Assembly: GCA_023897205.1 (NCBI GenBank)
Contig: JAHWDD010000003.1
Location: 6,699,665-6,763,664 of the forward strand
Length of the DNA: 64,000 nucleotides
From: Exophiala sp. HKRS030
Taxonomy: Eukaryota; Ascomycota; Eurotiomycetes; Chaetothyriales; Herpotrichiellaceae
Reading direction: 5' to 3'
A program made the position numbers and the translations under genes. This document shows, piece after piece, positions 1-11,200 of this stretch (its first letter is position 1; each line of letters opens with the position of its first letter). Below the pieces are notes generated by a model. The model saw nothing but the letters and a program-made list of their open reading frames with translations, was not told the DNA's origin and made no database searches.

Positions 1-60
1 GCTGGAGGGAACAACCGCAGCGGCAACAGTAACGATTGGGAAAGTCTCCTCCTCGGAGTC

Positions 61-690
61 ATGCGACCCAGCTCCAAGTTGAAGACGCACGTCGTCCCTG
101 CCGCACACGGTTACGCCTTTGAAGTCAAGCGGTCTTCCCATTTCCGCATCGTCGATCTGGAAGGGCAACAGGTGGTTGACTTTATGGCCTGGGCCACGCC
201 GTACTCGCACTCGCGGGAACACTTCAGCGCCAGTTACACCAGGTACGCCCTGGGAGGGCTCGCCCCCCCTCAGGTGGGCGAGTGTCTCTGGACCAACCGT
301 GACCGAAAAATGTTCACGTTGACGGCCGACACGGTCAAGACCCACGATCTGTCGTTCATGGCTTGCAACCCCGGATTCTACTCTCGCCAGGGCGAGCCCG
401 ATCACCGCTCGTGCGCGACCAACTTCGCCGAAGCGATGGGACCGTGGGGGATGAAACACTGGAGCGAGGTCATCGACCCCTTCAACGTGTTCCAAAACAC
501 ACCCTATTACACCCTCAAGGCCCTGAATTGTTCCAAACCGGGAGATTATGTCGAGATGAGGGCGGAGATGGACACGGTCTGCGCGGTGTCGAGTTGTCCC
601 TACACGGGTGGCGGGTTCAACGGCGGTGAGGTTACTCCGGTGGCCGTCGTGACAGAAGTCGTTGAGGATGAGGAAGAGGATATGGAATAG
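61..690 (+). CDS. DUF1989 (urea carboxylase-associated type) protein, 5' end uncertain
   Basis: The protein fits the DUF1989 family, relatives of bacterial urea-carboxylase-associated proteins whose biochemical role is not settled. Visible family blocks are VVDFMAW (about residues 38–44), a Cys and NFAEAMGPWG block (118–130), the PGDYVEMRAEMD block (160–171) and CAVSSCPY (174–181), which carries conserved cysteines near the C-terminus. The tail is acidic. The frame is open from base 1 to the first ATG at 61, so the true start may lie upstream of the window or in an earlier exon; 209 residues is the minimum. Family identity is good; the function is unknown. The divergent neighbour on the minus strand is a Zn2Cys6 regulator 1.3 kb away, with no evidence that it controls this gene. 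Confidence 0.8.
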   Translation: MRPSSKLKTHVVPAAHGYAFEVKRSSHFRIVDLEGQQVVDFMAWATPYSHSREHFSASYTRYALGGLAPPQVGECLWTNRDRKMFTLTADTVKTHDLSFMACNPGFYSRQGEPDHRSCATNFAEAMGPWGMKHWSEVIDPFNVFQNTPYYTLKALNCSKPGDYVEMRAEMDTVCAVSSCPYTGGGFNGGEVTPVAVVTEVVEDEEEDME

Positions 691-1981
691 TTGGTTGTAT
701 GCCTGGACTTGTTGTTCAAGGCAAGTTTTTCTTGTAGCCCCTTCAGTGTACATGATCAAATTGCCGAATTAAACCACAATAGTATGCTGATTCGATGTCG
801 CTCGCTGGCCCGGAATTTTTCCCCCATCTCCGGCGAAAACGGTGACAAGTGAGCGATGTCATGCAGACACAAGGCCCCGTACCCAGTAGTTCGAACCCTC
901 ACGAGCTAAGAGGGGGGAGGTACGTTTCCGTCCGTTCGTGTGGACCATAACGAGCACAACTTGACTCGTTTGTGTGTTAGCCGGAAGTATAACGCGTGTT
1001 CGTCTAATTGGTGGGGAACGAATCGGACAGAACATGTGCCCTACTAAGAAGAATAGATGATCAGCTTACGACTTCTTTCTAAGATTCCATTGAAGGAAAG
1101 AATTCGTCCAAGTTCGGATACCTGCATCTGGTGCGACTTACTCATGTCCTAGGCTGTCGCCCTTGTGACTGTACCACGCTTGTTGTTTCCGTTGCGTTGT
1201 CGATGTATGATGTTGTGGTTCCATCGGCACTTGCAAAATCTGGGTCGGAGTTCAGTCGGAACACCTTATCTGGGAAGGAGCGCCGGCTGAGGTCAAAGAC
1301 AATATGAGCATAGTGGCAGAAGTTAACGTGAACGAGAGCTTGCAGCTGGGTTGCTTTTGTTGTTGTGACTGCTCGCCAAAAAAAGGGCAAGGCCAAAACT
1401 CCGTAAAAGAATTGAACAGACTCGCAATGATAAAATATTTCAATTATCAACATCAACAACATCGCTTGCCGTTTCTGTCGTTTGGTCTTGGTTCTAATTG
1501 TTCAGTGTAGAGCATCTTTCGGTGGTTGTTGATGTAACACTTCCAGCTGGTCCAAGATGAAGCGTATCACTCCGGTCTTGTAGTGCCACCACATTCTTTG
1601 TTCCACATGATGATGCGAGTCCGGGTCCCAATGAAGCTGTGTACAGGCATCCCTGGCCTCTGAAGGTCTCAGCGCTATACCAAAAGATGCCTGAACTGGA
1701 ATTGAGAGACACCCGTCGACACGTATGGCAGAGCAAACCGATCTCGATCAAATAACCATGAAATCATACGAGAGTTGCTTCCCATAATGCCGAGGTGATC
1801 TAAATGGATGATAGCTTCCATACCATTAGCAACATCGAGCAACGTGTTGTATGAGTAATAGTCTGCTTAGGTACCCACTCAGGATAGTCATGCCGTATTG
1901 GGGTTCTGTTCTGAGTCTGCACGGGTAAAAGTGGTCGGTGCTGATTGACAATAACTGTTCTATCATATATTGGTGGTTTCG
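691..1981. other. Intergenic region, no gene seen
   Basis: This is the convergent space between the DUF1989 gene and the minus-strand Zn2Cys6 gene. Only short frames without family features or splice logic are present. It should hold the 3' UTRs of both neighbours. Confidence 0.5.
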
Positions 1982-2651
1982 TCACGGCTGTCGGCCTTCC
2001 AGACGAGTATCAGCAGCTTGATCGGCTGAGTGCATGGTAATGTCGCTGTTCGACTCCGATTTCTGCGATGGTAATATGAAAGAAGTCACAGAGTCTCCAT
2101 GGGAGATGACGCGCCCAAGGACTTGGCTGGGAGAAGGAAGTTCAAGAGGCCCATCGATGGTGAAGTCGATGTTTTCAAATGCCTGTTGTATCGATACGTT
2201 TGCTCGACACTCGTTTCTGACATGTGCTGCTAGCTGCGAGAGATCAACATCGGAGCGTATGACGCGGGCCAGATCTTCGTTGGCATGGGCATCCCCAGCC
2301 TTGACAATTGCGATGATACCTCCAAGCAGCTGCCGATGTCTTTCCAGTTGCACATGGGTGTCGGCAAGTTCTTGAACGTTGCGCTGGTTGGCGATTTTCC
2401 GTCGCTGGTCGGAAGTTGCATCATACACACAAGGACTGTTCCTGCTCGCGCAGGCCTCACAAGGATTCCCGCCGGTACACTGGCCGTTGATTAGTGGAGG
2501 GGAAGCAGGAAGAAGTAAATCAACACACCCTTGTTTTTCTTTGCTTGCACGCGCCACACGCTGTCGAGATCTTGCGCGGCTTTAGTGAATTCAGGGGATA
2601 AATTGAGCCGTCAGCATTGTGAGAGGGTCGCGGGGCCAGAGGTTGAGACAT
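1982..2651 (-). CDS. Short Zn2Cys6 binuclear-cluster transcription factor
   Basis: Two exons (2651–2529 and 2479–1982) joined over a 49-nt phase-0 intron (2528–2480, GTGTGT to CAG with a CTAAT branch site) give 206 residues. The intron falls inside the zinc cluster: exon 1 ends in CGACKQRKTR and exon 2 opens with CTGGNPCEACASRNSPC. Together these make a complete C-x2-C-x6-C-x5-C-x2-C-x6-C cluster with the usual basic stretch, the DNA-binding domain of Gal4-type fungal nuclear regulators. No middle-homology (Fungal_trans) domain follows; the rest is helical then Ser/Asp-rich. It is short for the class, so it could be a minimal DNA-binding protein, or another 3' exon may exist. Target genes are unknown. 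Confidence 0.8.
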
Positions 2652-4290
2652 GGCAATCACACTGTCGTCGGAGCTGCATCGAGTGCGGGATCCCAACTGT
2701 TCATCAGGCTTTGGTATTTGTTGTGCGCAATTACTATGCGATTGTCCAGGAGCGACTGATTCCACACGAAGCCACTGAAAGGGTGGAGGGGAAGATGTGA
2801 TATAAAGAAGCAAGAAAAAGGCTGGAAACAGGATGGTTTGTTGGCTTTAAGAACGACGGACGAGTCAGAGAGGATTTGCGGACAAGTCATCCGGCGATCG
2901 TTACAGTGGTTGCCTTTTCCATATACATGACCGAGTAATGAACGACTTCAACTTATCTTCACCTTTTGCAAACAAATGCCAAACATCCCTCCACTTGATG
3001 GGCGTAATTTGCACCCTTGGGCTCCGGGAAACGCAGATGGGCCTCTGTCAAGCGCCCAAATTGGCCATGCACCCGTTAGCACACAATCAAATGCCTCCGA
3101 GCCGGGATGGAGCCATGCGCCGGTGCTTGGTTCAATTGAACTTGGTAAGTACTCAACATTTCGTCACAGTACCTTGTCTGTAAACATGCGAAGAAAACCG
3201 CTCTCGATGCAGATAGGTTGGAGGCATTCCGCTGCAGCGAAAATTGTGTCCGTGGACCAAAAGGAGACTGTTGCCATGGTAAATACAATACGGTGTATCT
3301 AAAATCGGATTTTTCAACTCCACGACCGGCAAGATTATCCAGCTGTCAGTGATTGGCTGAGCCACCAGAGAACCACCAGGCTGTCAGACTCTCCATTATC
3401 GAAGGGGAGTGAGCATCAGACTGGACTCGACATTTTCTGGCTGGACTGCCTCGTGACGGCTTGAGCTCGATTGTGAGCGTACGAGCACACAAATTGTTTC
3501 AACCTCAAGATGGTTCAGGGCCAGAAGAGACCAAGACTTCGAGTTCAGGTAGTCGGCAGGCTCTGGTCAGGACGGTTAGTGAGGAAGTATGTATTATCGC
3601 TGGGTTGACCATTTCAAATGCACTTTTTGGCCATCAGATGTCGCGCTTTTAATAATGACAAGCTGTGTGCCTCGTCTCGTTCTCGTACTCGTTTTCGTCT
3701 CCGTTATCACAGCCTTCTGTGGCTGGCTTGGAGTGGCTGAACAATGATCCAGTGGCGCAGGAAGGCGGATCTCGACTCTGTCAGTCAATTTCATCGCGCA
3801 GAGTCTCCGTCAGTGCTTTAAGGACCAATATTGACCAGGGGGGTAAACATGTCCTGTGTTTCCGTAGGAATTCCTGGAAATGCACAACATGAAATGGCCC
3901 AAGACGAGGCCACGTCTACCTTGTTTTGTGATAGTATTCACTCTTCTGAGGCAGTGACCACTTCACGCCTCTTTGAGCCTGATGGCCCAACAGCGAGAGG
4001 GGCACACGTCGCCGCTATACTGGAATTAGCCTGCAAAATTGATGATGTACCGCCCAACTTTTTTTTTCTCGAGTGCCTGCGCTACGTCGCGAATTCATGT
4101 GCATCAATTTTTCTTTTTCTTCTTTCTTCAGTACCACATCGCAGAGGCTTCGAGAGCCCCAGCACGACTTTTCTAATTGTATTTCCAGCCTCAATTGTTA
4201 CCTGAGCGTTCCTGCTGTGCTTGTTCTCCCAATACCCCGAGACAGTCAAGAGACTTCGCGTCTCGCACACTGTCGACTAATCTCACCACC
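2652..4290. promoter_or_regulatory. Divergent intergenic region between Zn2Cys6 gene and KAP123
   Basis: About 1.6 kb between head-to-head genes, with only short frames and no recognisable protein. A pyrimidine-rich stretch (about 4050–4150) precedes the KAP123 start and is typical of the promoter/5' UTR of a well-expressed fungal gene. No specific operator could be assigned. Confidence 0.4.
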
Positions 4291-7200
4291 ATGGATCAAC
4301 AAAGATTTCTAGAGCAGTTGGCCATTGTCCTTGATCCCAAGAAGGGCAATGTCAAAACCGCCACCAATGTTCTGCAAAATGAGTTCTACAAGAACCCTCA
4401 GTCGTTGTTATTCCTCATTCAGTTAATCATCTCTCACGACAGCTCTGAGCTCAAACAACTTGCCGCGACGCAAGCCAGACCTCTAGTCTCCAAGCACTGG
4501 ACGAAGATTCCTCAAGAGCAGAGACAACATGCCAGAAGCCAGTTGTTCTCAGCTACGCTTGCCGAACCCTCCTCCCTCGTCCGCCATGCCTCCTCTCGGC
4601 TGATCAGCTCCATTGCCAAAATCGACCTCGAGGATGGTGAGTGGCCTGAATTGCCAGGCATGCTCCAGCAGGCTGCTACCAGTGCCAGCGCTGCTGAGCG
4701 TGCTGTTGGTGTCTATGTGCTTTACAGCATCCTGGAAACTATGGGTGACGGCTTCAGTTCGAAATTCAAAGAGTTGTTCGCCCTGTTTGGTAAAACGATC
4801 AAAGATCCAGAGTCCCTCGAGGTCAGAATCAACACCATGCTGGCTATTTCCAAAATGGCTCTGGTCATTGATGCAGACGAGGATGAATCATCGATAAAAG
4901 CCTTCCAGAACATGTTTCCCGCTATGGTCGCTGTCCTGAAAGACACGATTGATTCAGGCAAGGAAGAACAAGCCATGTTGGCATTTGAGGTCTTCAACAC
5001 CCTTCTTACCGCCGAATATCAGCTCATCTCCCAACACTTTCAAGACTTGGTTCGTTTCATGAACGAAATCGCTACCAATACAAACATGTCCGATGAGACT
5101 CGCACGCAAGCCATCAGCTTCCTAATGCAATGTGTGATCTACAGACGCCTTAGAGTTCAAGGAGCCAAGATGGGAGAGCCACTGACCAAGAGCATGCTGC
5201 AAATTGTCACTGAGATCGACGACGCTTCTGCCGATGACGACGATATTACTCCCGCTCGCTCTGCGCTTGGTTTGATTGACACAATGGCACAAAGCCTCCC
5301 AGCTAACCAAGTTCTGGTACCGCTGCTTGATGCCCTTCCTCAGTACTCAAAGAGCTCTGATCCCAAGCATCGTCAAGCAGGTATCTTGGCCCTCGGCATG
5401 GCTGTGGAAGGGGCTCCCGACTTTCTCAGCACTCAGCTGCCATCCGTTCTCCCTACCCTGTTCACCCTGCTGGAGGACTCCGAAGTGACTGTTCGTCAGG
5501 CTGCGCTGCAGACGACCGCACGATTGGCAGACGACCTGCCAGAAGACATCACCAAGCAGCATGAGAAGCTTATGCCTTTGCTTGTCAAGAACCTTACGGC
5601 CGCCATGGGGGCATTCAAGGGTGAGGAGGAAGGTCCCACGGTTGACATCATGAAGTCTGCGACCAGCGCTATCGACGCTGTCGTCGATGGTATGGATGCC
5701 CAGGATGCTGTGCAGTATCTGGATAAATTGGCTCCTCTACTTCAACGTCTCTTCAAGCATCCCGATTTCAAGATCAAAGCCTTGGCTGCTGGTGCACTTG
5801 GTTCGTTGGCTTCGACCGTCGAAGGGCCTTTCCTGCCATACCTCAACGACTCCATGCACGCGATGCAAGAATACATTACCAAAAAAGAGAGCGAAGAAGA
5901 GCTCGACTTGCGTGCAAGTTGCACTGACGCTATGGGTGAGATGGCCGTTGCTGTTGGTGCGACTGAATTCAAAGACTATGTCCAGCCTTTGATGCAAACC
6001 AGCGAAGAGGCTCTTCACCTGGAACACTCTCGTCTCAAGGAAAGCACATACATCCTCTGGGGTTCGTTGGCTAAGGTGTACGAGGAAGACTTTGCTCCAT
6101 TCCTTGGTGGAGTGGTGCACGGCTTGTTCGCCTGTATCGATCAAGAAGAGGCTGACCTTGAGGTTGCGCTTGGAGATAGTGCAAAGGACCTACTGGGCAA
6201 GGAAGTGACCATCGCTGGCCAGAAGGTCAAGGTGGCTGCAGCCGACAGCGACGATGAGCCTGAAGATGGAACCATTGAGGACGTCGAGATTGGTGATGAC
6301 GACGACAGTGATTGGGGCGATCTGGCTACCGTTACCCCCATTGCTTTGGAGAAGGAAATTGCTATTGAAGTCATCGGCGATGTCGTGTCCAACACCAAAA
6401 CAGCATTTCTGCCATACTTTGAGAAGACCATCGAGAAGTTGTTGCCATTGGCAGAACATTCCTACGAAAATGTCCGAAAAGCCACCATTAGCACCTTGCA
6501 TCGAGCATATGCCGCTCTGTACGACGTCTCCGAGGAGTCTGGCCAGATTCAGAAATGGAAGCCCGGTCTTCCAGTGCAAGTTGAGCCTACCCAGGAATTG
6601 AAGAAATTCGGAGAACTCTTGATGACTGCTACGTTGAATGTGTGGACCGAGGAGGATGACACGTAAGTTCTATTTCATTTTCAGCCTTCCCTTATGACAA
6701 GCACCACAAGCTAGCATGATGAACCTTCTTCGTTAATCCCAGCTCACTCCGACACGGAAAGACCGTGGATGAAGCGAAAGCGATCTTCAACCCTCTGACT
6801 CTCTATTGTTTCGCCGAATTGCACTCCTTATATCACTGTATGCGCAATTTCTGACTTTGGAAATAGTGCCACCGTCACGGAGACCTCGCGGGCTCTGTCA
6901 GAGAACCTCAAACTCACTGGTCCATCCCTCCTCTCTTACCCAGACTGCCTGTCTCAGATCGTTCAGACTGTCACGGCCCTGATCACCAAGAAACATCCAT
7001 GCCAGCTTGACATGGATGAATTGGATGAGGAAGATATGGAATCCACAGAACTAGAATGGCTTGTCGTTGATAGTGCAATGGACGTCATCTCCGGACTCGC
7101 CGCAGCGCTGGGCCCTAGCTTCGGCGAACTCTGGAAAATTTTCGAGAAGCAAGTCTATCGGTATGCGAGCGGCGGTGAATCTCTCGGCCGTGCGTCTGCC

Positions 7201-7749
7201 TGCGGTGTGCTCGCAGAGATCATCACCGGCATGGACGCTTCAGTCACACCATACACTTCGCAAATGATGAACGTCTTGCTTAAGCGCCTCGGTGACGAGG
7301 ATGCCCAGACAAAGTCCAACGCGGCATACGCCGTCGGCCGTCTTGTCGAGAAGTCCAACGACGACGCCACCGTGCTCAAGGCATATCCCCAGATTCTTCA
7401 GAAACTCGAGACAATCCTGCACATCACCGAGGCTAGGTGCACAGACAATGCCGCAGGTTGTGTCGCACGCTTAATCCTCAAACACAAGGACAAGGTGCCC
7501 GTGTCGCAAGTTCTGCCTGTCTTGGTGGACAGCGGCATCTTGCCTCTCACCGAAGATTACCAGGAGAACGAGCCCGTGTGGAAGATGATCGTGCAGCTCT
7601 ACCGTGATCAAGACTCTACGGTTCAGCAACTCACGCCGAAGTTGGCTCCAATCATGATGAGCGTGCTAGGCGATCCCGAGGACCAACTCACCGACGAAGT
7701 GAGGGAACAAGTTCAGGCTCTCGTCGAGCACCTGAAGAGTATCCACTAG
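4291..7749 (+). CDS. KAP123: Importin beta-4 / karyopherin Kap123
   Basis: HEAT-repeat nuclear import receptor of the Kap123/importin-4 group, which carries ribosomal proteins and histones through the nuclear pore in a Ran-GTP-regulated way. The N-terminus MDQQRFLEQL closely matches the family and the ATG sits in a strong CACCATGG context. Exon 1 is 4291–6662 and exon 2 is 6867–7749; the 204-nt intron (6663–6866, GTAAGT to AATAG with a CTGAC branch) splits a Thr codon and restores the frame. The 1084-residue product has the family's usual length. An acidic loop (DSDDEPEDG and following, about residues 650–680) and the long array of HEAT helices are clear. Longer upstream frames starting at 4177 lack this conserved start. 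Probably a constitutive housekeeping gene. Confidence 0.95.
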
Positions 7750-8226
7750 ACATTTTCTTCAGCGTCACGCGCACCGAACATACGTCTGGGGTTTGTAGAC
7801 GTCCAGGTGAATTTGGGTTATTGGCTTGAATTTTGCTCAGGGGGAAACGAGTGATGATTTTATGATGCTTGCGAGCTCCGACGGGTATGGACATGCCACG
7901 CACATGAACGTGGCGCATACGAAACTTACGAAAAGGGGATGGATGGTTGGTGAGACAAACACAATGCAACGGCACGGTCAGTGGGTTGCAACGCATAGTC
8001 ATAGCTGACGGGATGAATGAAGTCGATGAAAACAAGAATGAGACGAATTGAGAAGAGTTTCCAAAGGGGGTTTCCCCCGTGCTTTACAACGACTGGCTCT
8101 CGAGTCAAAAACTTGGCAAGTTGGATGTTGGTTTGGGTAAGTCCGATACACATACCTTGCTCTGTACCTCGAACGCATCACGATCCGGATTTCAGTGCAC
8201 CGAGCCCCAAATGTTTTCGACACGTC

Positions 8227-8286
<60 letters not shown>

Positions 8287-11200
8287 AATCGCCGGGGGTG
8301 TTTTTTCCCCCCTTTTGCTTTTTCGTTTGTTTTGTCCTTGGTCTCTTTTGCTGCTTTTTGCCACTTTCTCGATTCCCGCCACACACTCACGCACCGATCT
8401 CTGACTGGACTTCCCACTCCTCCTTTTTGTGTCTTGTGTCTCGTGTTTCGTGTTTTCCCCGAGTTTCCGTCGTCACGGCGTGGGTCGTCTGCCTGCCTGC
8501 CTGCCTGGACGCCCTTGTCCGAGTCACGTACCACCGCAGCCGTTTCAACGAACGAGGCCAACCAAGGCCAGCCTCCTCCCCTTACGTGTGACGATGTTGT
8601 ACTTGCCCAAATTTCCATCCAGATTCGAAACGGGAACCGGGAACGGAATCCCTTACGGGGGAAAAAAGGCCTCATCGCCAATCTCGTATCTCGTAAGGGA
8701 AAACACACGTGCCGAGGAGCGAAACGTGTATCTGGGGTGCCTGAGATGGAGCTGGGCGATACGAGTTTCATCCCAGAAACAAAAAAAGACTTACACAACA
8801 GGGGAGACCCAGGAAGGAATGTTTGAACACCCAAGTGGTGTAAACTGAAAAGTGAAATGTCTTGTTATTCTGATCCAGTGAATGCGCCCACCCATTAATA
8901 AAGTATCTGACCCCAGGTACATGACCAAATGAAACAAAGAGAATTAGGGGTATCATCAACAACTTCTTCCTGAAGGACAACTCAAACCGTAAGTAAAGAA
9001 AAGCAATCAACCAAAAACGCCAGTCAGCATAGCCATGGCTTCTCAAGTTCTCGCACGCAGAGTCTCGTGCCATTCATGGTCTCATCTAATTCACAACATG
9101 TCCTTCATTCGTTCCAAGAAACCATGACATCAGCCCAACATCGGACGGGGTGACAAGGGCTCATTGTGGCCCCTTCATCGTCATACCATGAAGTTAGTAG
9201 ATCACTGTTACAGCTCGGGCAAGCAAGTGTTGAACACAGTATTCTGTGTCACAGAAGAAGCCCCATTCTGGGATAGAATTAAAGGAGAGAAAGCCAGTCA
9301 TCTTCTCACAAATCCAAACACCATCCTTTTGAAGTTAGAACCGTGATTTGGGTCTGGTCGAGAATATCCAGAATGATACTCCATTCGCTGTAATGTCAAG
9401 CGAAAAAGAGGCCAGGGGTATTGTCCCTCAGATGACTCACTCCTATTTTCTCGAGTCGAAGAGCTCTCACTATCGTTTCTTCGATCTGGCTGGAGCAAGT
9501 AGCCAAAGGCTCCTCGCATGTGCAAGCAAACATTGCAATGGCCCTGTCGGATCCGCATCAAGACAAGGTTTCATCGGTAGAGAAGTCTGCGTGGGTCGCA
9601 CAAGAACCGAGTACTCGTAGTGGCGGTACCTTACGATGGATGAATTTGGAACTAAGCAGCATGGCAAACAGGTCCTGCCAAACTACCATCATCGTTTGGA
9701 GGACCACCAAAGAAGCATCGCTCGAATCATCACTGAGATGATGGATCCGATGGCCCTCGAAAGAAGCTTGAAGTCGCAGAAGCGCCTGATTCCTCTTTCC
9801 AGTGATTTCCATCGGGCACACTGATGACGGAGCAGGGCCAATGCGTGCTGCCAGTACTTTGTCAAGTGAATTATTGGCCGTTGCCTGCGTGCTTTGTCAA
9901 ATGGAAAAATACTGGGTGTTGCCTCATAGGCAGAGGCTCATTGCCCTCTTGGTGTGACGGTATTTCAATGCCATGTCTCTTGCTTAGGCCTGTACCTGTT
10001 GGTCACGGAGGTGCTGAACCGAAAGGTCCGCTTGGCTGAAATAGAAAGCACACTCTTTTGACCTTCTCGCTGATACAAAGGGACGGTTGACGAAGGATGC
10101 TCTCTTCCAGCATGCCGGTGATTCTGCTGTGCAGAGCTCCCCCAAATCTTATACAGCGTTGTCAGTGTTGAAAGATAGAGAGCTCGAAGTCGGAAGCAAG
10201 CCCAGGTGCGCCACTTCGTGATGTGCACATTTCGCTTGCTTGCGTATGGTTCCACGATGACCCGGAGGCCGTCGCAATGGGGCCAGCTGATGCTTGAAAT
10301 AGAGGGTGGGGAGCCCTGAAAGACATAACAGCTAAGCCTAAATAGGGTTAAGATAGGCGCTGTTCAACCCCAGGACAGTTGCACCTATTGGCCCATGCAG
10401 GCAAACCTGGCTTGCGAGGCTAGTTGACGCAGAGATTTGCCTGGAATCCTGCCCCTTTTCTGCAACAAGGTGGGCTTCCTAGGCATAATGCAAGCGGTTT
10501 CGGGTGGCCAGATCAGATGGCTGTTGCCTCCCATGCCAGATAAATAATAAGACACCCCTCAGTCCACCCAGGATGAGGTTGCTTCTCCGTTCTTTTCTTG
10601 CTGCAACATTTCGGAAGATTTGAGCCTTTCTGATTTCACAGCTTTGGGCCTACCTTGGACAGCTCATAATTTTGTTCTTTTCGTCAAGCCTATCGGCTTC
10701 TCTTTCTTTTGATTGACAGTCTTCTCGTCTCTTTTGGGTTGTTGCAACTCCCTTCTTGTCCTCAGAGACAGGGCCTTGAACTTTGTTGACCACTATGTCA
10801 AGGGGTTTCCTCTCATGAAATCAACATAAGGCTGTCGAGTTGATAGCGCGTCCTATTGACTGTTTTTGGTGTTGATAACACAGCCCGCGAAAAGGCAACA
10901 AGCAGGCAACCATCCCGATGCACGTGATGTCGTGTACCGAGATGGGTGGCTCGAACCCACGTGACCCGCGGGTGCCTGAATGCCTGCGAAGATGGTTGCT
11001 GGCTGCGGGAAGCCCTGGCTCGATGGTAACGGGAGAGAGCTGGAGATTATCAGGTAAGGAATGATGTAGTCCGGGATATGGGCGATGAGGATCGTTGCTG
11101 CTGACCAAATTGATGGAACATGCCAAACGCCAGAACATTGGTGGTGCATCACTGGGGTATGTCGTGATACAGCAGAGAGACAAAGGAAACCTGAACGAAT

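Noticed and set aside
6743..6837. Extra KAP123 exon inside the long intron
   Set aside because: The remaining intron would be 29 nt and the next exon would be read in the wrong frame.
8017..8834. Long overlapping frames on both strands (269 and 218 residues)
   Set aside because: They arise because the TG tract has no stop codons in most frames; the products are Cys-Val or Thr-His repeats with no features.
10925..10990. tRNA-like T-loop (minus strand GGGTTCGAGCC)
   Set aside because: The T-stem pairs at only four positions, and no anticodon arm, D-arm or acceptor stem can be drawn around it.
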